Below, piece by piece: positions 18,422-28,039 of a stretch of 64,000 nt of DNA (position 1 is its first letter; the number at the start of each line of letters is the position of its first letter). The DNA comes from Candidatus Dadabacteria bacterium. Lineage in GTDB: Bacteria; Desulfobacterota_D; UBA1144; Nemesobacterales; Nemesobacteraceae. The notes under the pieces were generated by a model. The model saw only the letters and a list, made by a program, of their open reading frames with translations. It had not been told where the DNA came from and searched no databases. The DNA is taken from positions 938,732-1,002,731 of the forward strand of contig OX638332.1 of NCBI GenBank assembly GCA_951812735.1. Direction: 5' to 3'. Position numbers and translations under genes: made by a program.

Positions 18422-19216
18422 TTATTCCGAAACGATCATACGCGAGTTAAGAGGCTGCACTGGGCGCGCGTTTACGGAAAAAACCTGCCTGAATTTTTCA
18501 ATCTGCCCTTTGGAAAAACGGATCGGTTCACGAAGCACATACCAGTTCACTCCCTCCGTACAGGGCGGGGTGGTAAGGGATCCCATAAAGCGATAATAAC
18601 GCAAATCGCCGGGCAGTAGCTCTGCCGCGTTCACCATGACGTCCTCATGCGTAACCGCTCCAGCTTTACGCAACGGCAGGTACCGCCAAATTTCTTCGGC
18701 CGCCGCGCTTGGTTTGCCTTCCTCAATCATTACGCCGACAACCCCCAAGATCCCACTCTCCGTTTTGTGCACCAGATGCATTTCCATGGCATATGACTTG
18801 CTGTTTATTGTGTTTTCGCTCGGGGTGTGGAAATGGAGCTGCAATAAACGATAGATGATGCCACCCACCCTTAAAGTGCCACCTTCGGGAAAATTCACCC
18901 GCACGGTGTGACCGTTGTTGAGAATTTCAAGCGGAGAATCTTTGTAGTCAAACACCAAATCGGGCAGATCCGCCGAAAAAGTGGGCTTGATATCCACGGG
19001 AGACTGAAATTTCCCCAGACCACACGCTCTGAATTCAGGCTTCAATTTAGCCCAATTGCCCGGAGCACCTTCACCTTCATAACCCCATTCGACCTTGGTT
19101 CCATGGATTCGCTCGGCACTCTCGACGTAAACAAAACCAGCCATTACCACCGCAAAAGCACCAACCACCAACAGCCTAAGAAACCACTTACGAGAGATTT
19201 GGTGTCTATGCCACAT
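18422..19216 (-). CDS. Alpha-class carbonic anhydrase, exported
   Basis: 264 residues from the ATG at 19216, chosen because a GGAG ribosome-binding site lies 6 bases before it; a GTG 12 bases upstream is also open. Basic residues and one hydrophobic segment (about 10-28) form a signal peptide or anchor, so the enzyme acts in the periplasm. The catalytic zinc ligands are His-Phe-His in LQLHFHTPSE and the His in MEMHLVH. QSPVDI and SLTTPPCTEGV are hallmarks of the alpha class. It interconverts CO2 and bicarbonate. It stands alone between puuD and htpX. Confidence 0.93.
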   Translation of the reverse strand: MWHRHQISRKWFLRLLVVGAFAVVMAGFVYVESAERIHGTKVEWGYEGEGAPGNWAKLKPEFRACGLGKFQSPVDIKPTFSADLPDLVFDYKDSPLEILNNGHTVRVNFPEGGTLRVGGIIYRLLQLHFHTPSENTINSKSYAMEMHLVHKTESGILGVVGVMIEEGKPSAAAEEIWRYLPLRKAGAVTHEDVMVNAAELLPGDLRYYRFMGSLTTPPCTEGVNWYVLREPIRFSKGQIEKFRQVFSVNARPVQPLNSRMIVSE

Positions 19217-19336
19217 GTTTGTCTCCACACTTCCACCGGCCGTTCACGGACTCAACCGAGAACTTCGTACTTCCCCCGGATTCTGCGCGTTCTCTTCCGA
19301 CTTGGGAATTTCACGTTACGAAAAGATCTTTCAGTG

Positions 19337-20194
19337 CTAACGCGCGCCGCCAACCATCGCTTCCAGCCGGGCAACCCTTTCTTCCGTCGGAGGATGAGTG
19401 CTGAAAAGCTTCGCGAAACCTCCCCCGATCATCGGGCTCACTATCATCATGTGAGCCGTACTCTCGGCCGCCTGCTCGCTTACCTGCAGGGGGATTCTTG
19501 ACGCTCCCGCCTGCAGCTTTCTAAGCGCATCGGCCAGATAGAGAGGGTTTCCACATATCTCGGCCCCGGTCTTGTCCGCTCCGAACTCTCTTGTTCTCGA
19601 TATGGCCATTCTTACGATCATAGCCGCCATAGGAGCAATAATGGCCATAGCCAGAAGTCCCAGCATTCCTCCACCGCCTCTTCTACTACCCCCTCCGAAA
19701 ATGGCCGCGAACTGCGCCATGTAGGCAAGGTAGCTGATAGCACCCGCGATCGTCGCCGCCACAGAACCAATCAGTATGTCTCTGTTACTTATATGGGCAA
19801 GTTCGTGAGCGATTACGCCTTTAAGCTCATTTCGGTTCAAAAGACGCATTATTCCCTGAGTGACCGCTACGGCCGAGTGGTGCGGATCCCGTCCCGTGGC
19901 AAAGGCGTTTGGAGCCTGTTCAGGGATTATGTAGACCCGAGGCATCGGAAGCCCGGCTATCTGGGCAAGCTCCTCCACATCGGAATAAAGTTGGGGAGCG
20001 TCGTCCCTTCCGACTTCACTCGCCTTGTACATCCTGAGAACGATTTTATCGCTCCACCAGTAGCTTGCGAAATTCATAACTCCCGCGAGAACAAGCGCCA
20101 CCATGGCACCGTTTTTTCCCCCGATCATACCCCCTACCCAAACCAGAATAGCGGAGAGAAAAGCAAGCAGAAAAAGACTTTTAAGGGTGTTCAT
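19337..20194 (-). CDS. htpX: HtpX-type M48 zinc metalloprotease
   Basis: 285 residues. Two N-terminal membrane segments (about 5-35) are followed by the metalloprotease site [10 protein letters not shown] (HExxH) near residue 130, more membrane segments near 145-200 and the third zinc ligand in the [10 protein letters not shown] region. HtpX removes damaged membrane proteins under stress together with FtsH. The length and topology are as in typical HtpX. It has its own leader and is divergent from mnmG with about 285 bp between. Confidence 0.93.
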   Translation of the reverse strand: MNTLKSLFLLAFLSAILVWVGGMIGGKNGAMVALVLAGVMNFASYWWSDKIVLRMYKASEVGRDDAPQLYSDVEELAQIAGLPMPRVYIIPEQAPNAFATGRDPHHSAVAVTQGIMRLLNRNELKGVIAHELAHISNRDILIGSVAATIAGAISYLAYMAQFAAIFGGGSRRGGGGMLGLLAMAIIAPMAAMIVRMAISRTREFGADKTGAEICGNPLYLADALRKLQAGASRIPLQVSEQAAESTAHMMIVSPMIGGGFAKLFSTHPPTEERVARLEAMVGGAR

Positions 20195-20479
20195 TTTCTA
20201 TGAATGCCTCCGAAATATTTTCCAAGCCCAAAGAAAAACAATGGGTTCCTCTTACAAGAAATATAATAATACCGGCGGCAGCAAATTCAACGAAAAGCAT
20301 CTATTTTTAAGTCACAACGTGATTATCACCATCCTTATGCGATTCTACCGTAAGACTTAACCTCTCGGCTGAAATCTCAAATAAATCACCTACGAAAACT
20401 CCAAAGTCGTCTTTCGTTTATCCGTCAGGCTTTGGCGGTTATACTTGGCACAGGAAAACCACTTGGGTGGTTTAGAAAA
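20195..20479. other. Intergenic region between htpX and mnmG
   Basis: 285 bp, AT-rich near htpX. TATACT at 20440-20445 could be a -10 box for mnmG with a poor -35. I see no RNA gene, repeat or small reading frame with a ribosome-binding site here. Confidence 0.4.
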
Positions 20480-22396
20480 ATGTCTCTTGCAAGTTCAAAA
20501 AAATACGAAGTGATAGTTATAGGAGCAGGACACGCAGGCTGCGAGGCGGCACTTGCCGCTGCCAGAATGGGCTGTACGACCTTGGTTGTCACGGCGAATA
20601 TAGACACCATTGGGCTCATGTCGTGTAATCCTTCAATAGGAGGCGTTGGAAAAGGACACTTGGTAAAAGAGATAGACGCGCTTGGCGGCGAGATGGGAAA
20701 AGCCGCCGACACCGCAGCCATACAGTTCAGAAGACTGAACACCCGAAAGGGAGCGGCGGTTCAGGCGACCAGGATACAGGCAGACCGCCAAACCTACAGG
20801 ACCTATATGAAAAAGGCTCTTGAGAGCGAACCCAATATAGAGATAAAACAGGCAATGGTCGAGGAGTTTCTGGTCGACGGCAAAAAAGTCGCGGGAGTTA
20901 AAACAGCGCTCGGTGAGAAGTTTTTCTCAGATACCGTTGTGGTTACCCCTGGAACGTTTCCCGGAGGACTCATACACATAGGGCTTACCCGGATTTCGTC
21001 GGGGCGGGCGGGGGAAGCCGCCGCGGGAGCCATATCGAATTCCTTTGCGGATCTGGGTTTCACAACGGGCAGACTTAAAACCGGAACCCCTCCGCGCTTT
21101 GATGGAAGAACTATCGAGTGGGACAAGCTTGAGAGACAGGATGGGGATGAGAATCCGGTGCCTTTTTCCTTCTCCGCTAGAAAAATCACGACTGAGCAGA
21201 TGCCGTGCTACATAACCTACACGAATGAGGAAACCCACCGCGTGATAAACGAGAACATTGACAAGTCTCCTCTTTACTCAGGCCTCATAAAGGGAATAGG
21301 ACCTAGGTATTGCCCTTCGATAGAAGATAAGGTGGTCAAGTTTCCCGACCGCAGCCGTCACCAGATATTTCTCGAACCTGAGGGAAGAAACACTTACGAA
21401 ATCTATCCCAACGGAATTTCAACCAGCCTTCCCATTGAAGTTCAGCACGAGTTCTCAAGAACCATGGAAGGACTTCGCAACGTGGAAATAATGAGACCGG
21501 GATACGCGGTTGAATATGACTTTCTCGACCCCACGCAGCTTGGTGCTACGCTTGAATCAAAGCTTCTTGAAAACATATTTTTCGCAGGACAGGTAAACGG
21601 AACCACGGGCTATGAGGAGGCGGCAAGCCAGGGACTAATAGCGGGAATAAACGCGGCGCTTCGGGTAAAGGGGAAGGATCCTTTCGTGCTCGGACGCTCG
21701 GAGGCCTACATAGGAATTCTGATTGATGATCTGGTCACAAAAGGAGTCGATGAGCCCTACAGGATGTTTACCTCAAGGGCAGAGTACAGACTTATACTGA
21801 GAGAGGATAACGCTGACTTAAGACTCGGGGAGCTTGGACACTCCATAGGACTTCTTAGCGACGAGCGGATTGAGAAATTTCGCACCAGGAAAACCGCGCT
21901 TGAAAACGAACTCGCAAGGCTTGAAAAAGAAAAGGTGGTTCCAAACGAAAAGACAAACAGGATTCTTGAGAATCTCGGCTCCCAGAGAATCAAAAAGCCC
22001 CAAAGCCTAAAAGAGATACTCAGAAGGCCCGGCTTTACGTATGAAATGCTCGGCTTTATAGACTCCGCCGCAAATCCGGATATCTCTCCGAAACTCGGAG
22101 CGCAGATAGAGATGGAAGTAAAATACGAAGGTTACATAAAAAGGCAGAAAGAAGAGGTAGAAAAATTACAAAAATTCGAGAACATGAAGATCCCGGAGAC
22201 ATTCGAGTACGGAAGCATCCCGGGACTTTCAAACGAAATCGTCCAGAAACTCTCAAGAGTAAAACCCGAGTCGGTAGGGCAGGCAAGCCGTGTTTCAGGT
22301 ATAACGCCCGCCGCTATATCGGTACTGCTTGTTCATATCAGAAAAACGCGGGGGCTTGAGCAGGAAGCTCAGTTAAAATCAAGTTCCGCGTCGTAA
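20480..22396 (+). CDS. mnmG: tRNA uridine-5-carboxymethylaminomethyl modification enzyme, FAD subunit
   Basis: 638 residues from the ATG at 20480; an in-frame TTG 48 bases upstream adds residues unlike the family. With MnmE it builds the cmnm5 modification on wobble U34 of tRNAs. The FAD motif VIVIGAGHAGCEAA is at residues 10-23. CNPSIGG and GKGHLVKEIDALGG, the RPGYAVEYDF motif and GQVNGTTGYEEAASQG are all MnmG signatures. A C-terminal helical domain of about 90 residues ends the protein. Its stop overlaps the end of a small minus-strand gene by 28 bp. Confidence 0.95.
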   Translation: MSLASSKKYEVIVIGAGHAGCEAALAAARMGCTTLVVTANIDTIGLMSCNPSIGGVGKGHLVKEIDALGGEMGKAADTAAIQFRRLNTRKGAAVQATRIQADRQTYRTYMKKALESEPNIEIKQAMVEEFLVDGKKVAGVKTALGEKFFSDTVVVTPGTFPGGLIHIGLTRISSGRAGEAAAGAISNSFADLGFTTGRLKTGTPPRFDGRTIEWDKLERQDGDENPVPFSFSARKITTEQMPCYITYTNEETHRVINENIDKSPLYSGLIKGIGPRYCPSIEDKVVKFPDRSRHQIFLEPEGRNTYEIYPNGISTSLPIEVQHEFSRTMEGLRNVEIMRPGYAVEYDFLDPTQLGATLESKLLENIFFAGQVNGTTGYEEAASQGLIAGINAALRVKGKDPFVLGRSEAYIGILIDDLVTKGVDEPYRMFTSRAEYRLILREDNADLRLGELGHSIGLLSDERIEKFRTRKTALENELARLEKEKVVPNEKTNRILENLGSQRIKKPQSLKEILRRPGFTYEMLGFIDSAANPDISPKLGAQIEMEVKYEGYIKRQKEEVEKLQKFENMKIPETFEYGSIPGLSNEIVQKLSRVKPESVGQASRVSGITPAAISVLLVHIRKTRGLEQEAQLKSSSAS

Positions 22397-22542
22397 AAGC
22401 TGTCGGCCCCTTCCATCTCCTCAAGCTCCTGCTCGTAAAGTTCCATGGCGTCGCAGTCGCTTCCGATGTAACCGGAGCCGTCAGGATCCTGCATCATCTC
22501 CACAAGATCTCTCACTTTTTTTTCATTCCTTCTTTTAGTCAT
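22369..22542 (-). CDS. Small acidic protein of 57 residues
   Basis: Begins ATG-ACT-AAA-AGA-AGG and ends TTT-AAC-TGA. The N-terminus is basic (MTKRRNEKKVRDL) and the rest strongly acidic with GSDCDAMELYEQELEEMEG. A strong ribosome-binding site (AGGGGGGAT) lies 4 bases before the ATG and a good promoter lies at 22572-22599, so expression is likely. Its last 28 bases overlap the end of mnmG in the opposite direction. There is no signal peptide or membrane segment. I do not recognise the family; the charge split suggests a helical partner-binding or regulatory protein. Confidence 0.65.
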   Translation of the reverse strand: MTKRRNEKKVRDLVEMMQDPDGSGYIGSDCDAMELYEQELEEMEGADSFYDAELDFN

Positions 22543-22571
22543 TTGATCCCCCCTAAAAAAATTTTACATAG

Positions 22572-22599
22572 ATTATAGAAACAGTTTTCACAAATGCAA
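22572..22599 (-). promoter_or_regulatory. Promoter of the 57-residue acidic protein gene
   Basis: On the minus strand TTGCAT (22599-22594), a 16-base spacer and a perfect TATAAT (22577-22572). The start site would be about 25 bases before the ATG. Confidence 0.55.
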
Positions 22600-22707
22600 C
22601 AGTGTCGACAAAAAAAATAGTTGCCGTTGACCGCTCGATGCAATCATAACAGCATCCCGTTCGTCTTTACTAAGTGAGTACACACTCTAAAGGAAATGAT
22701 ATTCAAT

Positions 22708-23091
22708 ATGAAGAGCATAATAGGAATACTGGTTTTTCTGGCTTTTACTTCGACCACCTTTGCCGCCGATGACCCGAGCATAAAAGGGGACAGACGCCTC
22801 GGGATCCAGACGGCGATGCAGGAGCATATTGACCACAGCACGGTGGACGGACATTATGTACTGTATGACGCAGTCACGGACGACCTACTCAAACTGAAGC
22901 TCGCAAAGCTGCATGACGGAATTGTGAAAAAAGCCGACTACTACGTCAGTTGCGCGGATTTCCACGACCGCAACGGCGTCTATTTCGACCTTGATTTTCT
23001 GGTGATCGAAAAAGACGGCAAGTTTCGGACCTTACAAGGTGTCGTACACAAGGTCGGGAACGTCAAACGGAAGTATCATCTGGAAGACTGA
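22708..23091 (+). CDS. Secreted protein of unknown function beside an ECF sigma factor
   Basis: 127 residues from the ATG at 22708; an ATG four codons earlier follows the AAAGGAA motif too closely. A signal peptide covers about residues 1-19 (IIGILVFLAFTSTTFA then ADD). The mature part of about 105 residues has a basic middle and ends in VHKVGNVKRKYHLED. One Cys (VSCADFHDR) is seen. I do not recognise a named domain. It lies 70 bp before an ECF sigma factor and a membrane protein, so it may be the sensor or output of that module, which is an inference. Confidence 0.6.
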   Translation: MKSIIGILVFLAFTSTTFAADDPSIKGDRRLGIQTAMQEHIDHSTVDGHYVLYDAVTDDLLKLKLAKLHDGIVKKADYYVSCADFHDRNGVYFDLDFLVIEKDGKFRTLQGVVHKVGNVKRKYHLED

Positions 23092-23161
23092 ACCAGGCAC
23101 AAAAATACAGAAACTCGGAAGCGGCAGAGGCGGCCGGGGTCGTGCCTAGCCGCGCAAAGCC

Positions 23162-23632
23162 ATGCCAGAATTACTATCACTCAATGCAGAGGAACTGTTA
23201 CAGAGCGGATTCCGGTATGCATACGCACTCACTCACCACCATCACGATGCTGAGGATCTAGTGCAGACGGCTTGGCTGAAATTGCATCAGCGGTATAGCG
23301 AGGTAAAAACGAAGGCTCTTTTTTTCACAACTATCCGAAATCTTTACATCGACCAATATCGCAGACGGAAACGCGTCTGGTTTATCTCGCTCACCAGCGA
23401 ACACGAGCACCTTTCAGCTTCCGTGGACACCGGCGGGGAGAATACAAAAGTCGCGATAGATCAGATGCTTTCCAATCTTCGGGACATCGAGCGAGAAGCG
23501 CTGTTTCTACATGTCGTGGAGGGTTACTCGGCTAATGAAATTGCCACACTGACCGGCAGGCCTCGGGGAACCGTCCTGAGTCTCATACATAGGAGTAAGA
23601 AAAAACTGGCTGCCCTAGGCGCGGCCGACTGA
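23162..23632 (+). CDS. ECF-type RNA polymerase sigma factor
   Basis: 156 residues. Region 2 is seen at about 10-75: HHHDAEDLVQTAWLKLH, then the -10-reading helix FFTTIRNLYIDQYRRRK. Region 4 at about 105-150 has REALFLHVVEGYSANEIA, followed by a helix-turn-helix and RGTVLSLIHRSKKKL. Regions 1 and 3 are absent, as in all ECF sigmas. The His run (LTHHHHDAEDL) is a small oddity. No clear ribosome-binding site precedes the ATG. A membrane protein starts 5 bases after its stop and is the likely partner regulator. Confidence 0.88.
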   Translation: MPELLSLNAEELLQSGFRYAYALTHHHHDAEDLVQTAWLKLHQRYSEVKTKALFFTTIRNLYIDQYRRRKRVWFISLTSEHEHLSASVDTGGENTKVAIDQMLSNLRDIEREALFLHVVEGYSANEIATLTGRPRGTVLSLIHRSKKKLAALGAAD

Positions 23633-23637
23633 ACATC

Positions 23638-24201
23638 ATGAAAAATTTGGAGCAAAAACTCAATAACTACTATCGAAGCAAGCGCCTTGCTTCGCACAGG
23701 ATTACAGCAATACAAGCCTCCGTTCATGAGATGGGCGGAACCCGTCGCCGTATTTCTTATCTTGTCCCGCTGGCTGCAGTCATACTGCTGACAATTGGAA
23801 TTGGGTTATGGTCACACATGAGTACGGACAGTATCACCCATCAGGTCGTCGCTGAAATTGGACACAACCACCGACAACACGGAGCACTGGTGGTGGAATC
23901 AGAGCAGTACGGCGTTGTACAGGCTGCACTCAGCGAGTTGGACTTCCCCATCCGACCCCGTCGCGGCAAATTGGTTCAGGATTTCGTCCTCGTAGGCGGC
24001 AAGTACTGCACCATTCAAGGTTTTAAGGCAGCTCAATTGAAGTTGAGCCCCCGCAAAAACGGGACCATTCACACATTGTATGTACTTCCAATGTCGGATG
24101 ACATAAAAAGCGTCAAGCCGGGTGTATATGAAACAAACGGCATACGGATAGAACTGTGGACTGACCAGACCCTACTCTACGGCCTTGCCCACGGACAATA
24201 A
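23638..24201 (+). CDS. Single-pass membrane protein, probable anti-sigma factor of the ECF module
   Basis: 187 residues. A basic cytoplasmic part of about 40 residues leads into one membrane segment (about 41-60, SYLVPLAAVILLTIGIGLW), followed by a periplasmic domain of about 125 residues. The inside-basic topology and the position 5 bases after an ECF sigma gene are the pattern of an anti-sigma factor. The classical zinc-binding HxxxCxxC motif is missing, so this is inference. The periplasmic part has one Cys (GGKYCTIQGF), which could bind a ligand or metal. Confidence 0.6.
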   Translation: MKNLEQKLNNYYRSKRLASHRITAIQASVHEMGGTRRRISYLVPLAAVILLTIGIGLWSHMSTDSITHQVVAEIGHNHRQHGALVVESEQYGVVQAALSELDFPIRPRRGKLVQDFVLVGGKYCTIQGFKAAQLKLSPRKNGTIHTLYVLPMSDDIKSVKPGVYETNGIRIELWTDQTLLYGLAHGQ

Positions 24202-24297
24202 TCAAAACTTGGAATTGCGGAAGAACATCTCGTCCTAATCCACATCAGGTTTTCTGGTTGAAATACAATGCCGGGGGAATTACACGTGCAAACACCA

Positions 24298-26409
24298 CTA
24301 CTCAGGAACTTTATTGAAACTTTTCCCTTCTCGTATAAGCTCAAGCATCCGCACCGGATCATCCGTCGGAAGACGGCACTGGTAATTTGAGCACACATAG
24401 GCCGCAGTTTTCCCGTTAAGGGGTGTGTGGTCTTGTGTGTAGTGGGCGATTTTGGAAATCTCCTCTTCATTTGCCGCGTCTTTCAATATCACCACCTTGT
24501 TCGGCAAATACTCGCTTGAGAGAGCATCGAGAAACTGTCGGGTCCCGGGGGAATTTTTGTCCCCGGCTATGACTATCTCGAAAGAAGGGCCCAGCACGAA
24601 ATCAAGAGAGTTCATGTGCATTGAAAAAGAAGCCGGGTGTTTCGAGGTCTGAGGAGAAAAAGCCGCGGTCATCCGGGCTGCCTTATCTTCAAGCTCGGGG
24701 TCGGCGGTCAGCCTCGCAATTTTCAGGATGTTAAGTATCGAAAGCGAGTTTCCGGACGGAAGCGCTCCGTCATAAATTTCCTTCTGTCTGGTGATCAGAG
24801 CTTCGCCGTCATCGGCCGTGAAGAAAAAACCCCCGAACTCCTCGTCCCAGAAATGCTCAAACTGGTCGCGACAAAGAGAAATCGCCAAAACGAGATATTT
24901 TTCGTCGAAAACGCTTTCGTAATACTCAAGAAGCCCCCATATGAAAAAGGCGTAATCATCGACGCTTGCCATTATGCCCGCTTCCCCTTCGCGGTAGCGG
25001 TGAAGGAGCCTCCCGCCGCGAACAAGGTTTTGCCTTATAAATTCTATCGAGCCCCGCGCAGCATCAGAATATCTTTTCTCTCCAAAAGCCGCCGCCGCTT
25101 TTGAAAACGCCGCTATTGCTATTCCGTTCCAGTCAGTGAGCACCTTGTCGTCCTTGTATGGATGAACTCTTTTTTCCCTGCTAGCGAAAAGCTTCTCTCT
25201 TAAGCCCTCGAGTCTTTGCTCAAGCTCTTTGGTGCTGACCCCGAGGCGGGCAGCCGTATCATCTAGAGGCTCTTTCAGGTGAAATATGTTCCCCTCGCCC
25301 TGTTCCCCCGTCGCCTCGTCTCTGAAATTTCCGTTGCGAGAAAGATTGTAGACATCCGAGAGAAGTTCCGTGTCCTCCGCGCCCACAAGTTCCTCTATTT
25401 CCCCCACTGTCCAAATATAAAACTTGCCCTCTTCCCCTTCGCTGTCGGCATCTTCAGCCGAGTAGATGCCTCCTTCGGGAGAGGTCATATCCCGAATCAA
25501 ATATTCGAGTATTTCTCTCGCCTTTCTTTCGTAAAACGGATTTTTCGTGATCTGCCAAGCTTCTGTGTAAGTGATTGCCAAAAGTGCCTGATCGTAAAGC
25601 ATCTTCTCAAAGTGTGGGACAAGCCACCCCGAGTCAGTTGAGTACCTGTGAAACCCGAAGCCCACGTGGTCGTAGATACCCCCCCTTCCCATGGCGAGAA
25701 GAGTTCTCTCAACCATCCTCAAAGAAGCCTCCTTCCCGCTGCGCCCGTAATATCTCATCAAAAACATCAGGTTGTGCGGTGTCGGGAATTTCGGCGCCCT
25801 CCCGAAGCCGCCTTCATCGGGGTCGAAAGTTGAAAGAAAATAACTGTAAGCCTGATCGAGGGTTTTTTCGTTAAGCGGAGAAGTTTCGGCGTTTCGCAGA
25901 GAATCCCCCAGACTGCATACGGCGTCGGTTATCTGCCGGGCCGATTCCAGCACCTCTTCCCTTTTGTTCTCCCAGAGTTCTTTTATCGCCGGCACAAGTT
26001 CCTTCATCCCAACTCTTCCGTAACGGTTCTCCTTCGGTATGTAGGTTCCGGCGAAAAAGGGTTCCCCCTCGGGAGTCATGACTATGTTAAGAGGCCAGCC
26101 GCAGCTTTTCCTTGAAATCACATGACAGACCGTCATATATATATTGTCGATATCAGGGCGCTCCTCTCTGTCGACTTTGATCGAGACGAAGTTCTCGTTC
26201 ATGAGCCCCGCCACCTCGGCGTCTTCAAAGGATTCGCGCTCCATAACGTGGCACCAGTGACAGGTCGAGTAACCTATGGAAAGGAATACCGGTTTCCCCA
26301 GTTCGCGTGCCTTTTCGAACGCATCCTCTCCCCACGGGTACCAGTCGACCGGATTCTCCGCGTGCTGCAGAAGATAGGGACTTTTTTCGCCTTTAAGTTT
26401 GTTTGACAC
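24298..26409 (-). CDS. YyaL/SSP411-type protein with N-terminal thioredoxin-like domain (DUF255)
   Basis: 703 residues, full length. The start is GTG with a GGAGG site. The N-terminal domain (about 1-165) has [18 protein letters not shown] and [12 protein letters not shown] with Cys50 and Cys53, typical of the DUF255 family. The rest looks like an (alpha/alpha)6 barrel of the cellobiose-epimerase kind, with [20 protein letters not shown] and [15 protein letters not shown]. The biochemical role is unsettled in bacteria. It is divergent from the Nudix gene. The lack of a signal peptide suggests a cytoplasmic place. Confidence 0.88.
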   Translation of the reverse strand: MSNKLKGEKSPYLLQHAENPVDWYPWGEDAFEKARELGKPVFLSIGYSTCHWCHVMERESFEDAEVAGLMNENFVSIKVDREERPDIDNIYMTVCHVISRKSCGWPLNIVMTPEGEPFFAGTYIPKENRYGRVGMKELVPAIKELWENKREEVLESARQITDAVCSLGDSLRNAETSPLNEKTLDQAYSYFLSTFDPDEGGFGRAPKFPTPHNLMFLMRYYGRSGKEASLRMVERTLLAMGRGGIYDHVGFGFHRYSTDSGWLVPHFEKMLYDQALLAITYTEAWQITKNPFYERKAREILEYLIRDMTSPEGGIYSAEDADSEGEEGKFYIWTVGEIEELVGAEDTELLSDVYNLSRNGNFRDEATGEQGEGNIFHLKEPLDDTAARLGVSTKELEQRLEGLREKLFASREKRVHPYKDDKVLTDWNGIAIAAFSKAAAAFGEKRYSDAARGSIEFIRQNLVRGGRLLHRYREGEAGIMASVDDYAFFIWGLLEYYESVFDEKYLVLAISLCRDQFEHFWDEEFGGFFFTADDGEALITRQKEIYDGALPSGNSLSILNILKIARLTADPELEDKAARMTAAFSPQTSKHPASFSMHMNSLDFVLGPSFEIVIAGDKNSPGTRQFLDALSSEYLPNKVVILKDAANEEEISKIAHYTQDHTPLNGKTAAYVCSNYQCRLPTDDPVRMLELIREGKSFNKVPE

Positions 26410-26583
26410 TCAAACCTCCGTCACTTGGAAATAGAAAATTATACAGTCTGATTAAAAACAAGCTCCATGCAACGCAAAGAGCAGCCTGATTTTAGAAACG
26501 CATCCGAGGAATTTTCCCTGATCGAGAAAAATGGTGGTTTCTTTCTGTTCATATTCTATTTTTAGGCTAACATTCTCACCTAA

Positions 26584-27000
26584 ATGCGTAAACCCGTACA
26601 AAAAGCTGGAGTCGTTGCCTACAGGGAAAACAGCCTCGGGGAAATCGAAGTTATCCTGGTGAGTTCAAGAAAACTCCAAAATTCCTGGGTCTTTCCAGCA
26701 GGAGGAGTCGATTACGGTGAGACCCCAGCCGAGGCGGCGGAGAGGGAATGCCTTGAGGAAAGCGGATACAGGGTGGAAATAGAGCATCCTCTTGACATAA
26801 TGGTCATTGAAGGGGCGAAAAGACGCGTTCTCTACACTTTTTTCCGCGCTAGGGCCATCGAGGATACGGGAGATTACGAAAGGGACAGAAAAAGAAAGTG
26901 GTGCGGGGTTGACGACCTTCCCGATACGGTCGCTTTCATGTTTCGGGAAGTCGCGGAAAGCTTCCAGAAAAATATCCTGAGCCCACAATCCCGCGGTTGA
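26584..27000 (+). CDS. Nudix hydrolase
   Basis: 138 residues. The Nudix box starts at GGVDYGETPAEAAE and continues with RECLEESGY, matching the GX5EX7REUXEEXGU pattern in its metal-binding Glu residues. Nudix enzymes hydrolyse nucleoside diphosphates linked to another group; members like this often act on diphosphoinositol polyphosphates or dinucleoside polyphosphates. The specificity is open. No Shine-Dalgarno is seen, but TAACAT at 26568-26573 is 10 bases before the ATG, so the mRNA may be leaderless. A methyltransferase follows 56 bp later. Confidence 0.88.
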   Translation: MRKPVQKAGVVAYRENSLGEIEVILVSSRKLQNSWVFPAGGVDYGETPAEAAERECLEESGYRVEIEHPLDIMVIEGAKRRVLYTFFRARAIEDTGDYERDRKRKWCGVDDLPDTVAFMFREVAESFQKNILSPQSRG

Positions 27001-27056
27001 ACTTTTAATCGATCAAGTTACAATCGGAATTTCATACTCATACCGGAGAGGAACAA

Positions 27057-27851
27057 ATGAAAAGCCAGAACTTCATAAAGAAAACGCAGGGTCACTACGC
27101 GCAGATAGCGGATATCTACAGATCTTTGAGGGTTACCGACTCTGAACCCGTACTCTACATAAAGGAAATAATAGGAGACAAGGGGGAAATAACGGCCGCC
27201 GACGTGGGGGCCGGAGCCGGGCGGTACGCAAGACTCTTCTTCGAGCATCTGGGCAAGAAATCCCTGTTTCTTTACTGCTACGACACAAACGAGTTCATGC
27301 TCGAGAGTCTCGAGCAGTACCTTGACGATAATGATATCCGGAACTACGTGACCAAAATCGCCATGGCGCAAGAACTTCCCATCCCGGACAATGCACTTGA
27401 TGCCATATTCTGCTTCAACGCAGTACATTTTTTCAACACCCCGAAATTCCTAAGGGAAAGCACGAGGGTGCTGCGCGAGGGATCTTTTCTTTTTATCTAC
27501 ACTAGAACTAAGGCCCAGAGTATGAAAAGCATATGGGGAAAGCACTTTCCGTCTTTTAACCAGAAGGAATCCGATCTTTACAAAACCGAGAGGCTGGATT
27601 CCGAGATTGAAGCAACCCAAGGACTCGAGCTCATGGAAAAGAAGACTTTTACCCTAGCGCGTGAGAACTCCCTTGAAGAACTGACCGAGAGGGCGCAGAG
27701 CAAGCATTACTCGACTTTTTATCTCTACGAGAGCCAGGAGTTTGAGAGATCCCTTGCGGAATTCAGGAAAAATATCAAGGAATCCTACGAAGACCCCGGG
27801 AAAATCAAATGGTCAGACGAAAAAACCATGTACACGGTGCTTAGGAGATAA
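27057..27851 (+). CDS. Class I SAM-dependent methyltransferase
   Basis: 264 residues. Motif I is AADVGAGAGRYARLFFEHLG near residue 45, followed by YCYDTNEFML (motif II acidic residue), PDNALDAIFCFNAVHF (motif IV) and a C-terminal helical part. This is the UbiE/Coq5-like methyltransferase core. The substrate is not known. A good GGAGAGGAA ribosome-binding site lies 5 bases before the ATG. It follows the Nudix gene in the same direction. Confidence 0.82.
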   Translation: MKSQNFIKKTQGHYAQIADIYRSLRVTDSEPVLYIKEIIGDKGEITAADVGAGAGRYARLFFEHLGKKSLFLYCYDTNEFMLESLEQYLDDNDIRNYVTKIAMAQELPIPDNALDAIFCFNAVHFFNTPKFLRESTRVLREGSFLFIYTRTKAQSMKSIWGKHFPSFNQKESDLYKTERLDSEIEATQGLELMEKKTFTLARENSLEELTERAQSKHYSTFYLYESQEFERSLAEFRKNIKESYEDPGKIKWSDEKTMYTVLRR

Positions 27852-27962
27852 CGGGGGAACTTTTTCGCCGAGACCCGTCGAGTTGACATCTCTTTTTTCC
27901 GACTAATATAAAGTCGAGTTACATATTAGTCGGATTTTCGAAGTGTCGGGCGAAGACTGTCA

Positions 27963-28039
27963 TGGCGGGCGATGGGGGATTCGAACCCCCGACCCCAGGC
28001 TCCGGAGGCCTGTGCTCTAATCCACTGAGCTAATCACCC
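27963..28039 (-). tRNA. tRNA-Arg (anticodon CCG)
   Basis: Full cloverleaf on the minus strand. It has a 7-bp acceptor stem with one G-U pair, discriminator G and an encoded CCA. The anticodon stem CAGGC/GCCTG surrounds the loop CTCCGGA, with CCG at positions 34-36, reading CGG. The T arm is CGGGG-TTCGAAT-CCCCC-like. Its 5' end begins inside the end of the uracil-DNA glycosylase gene upstream, overlapping the last bases including the stop codon. Confidence 0.95.
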
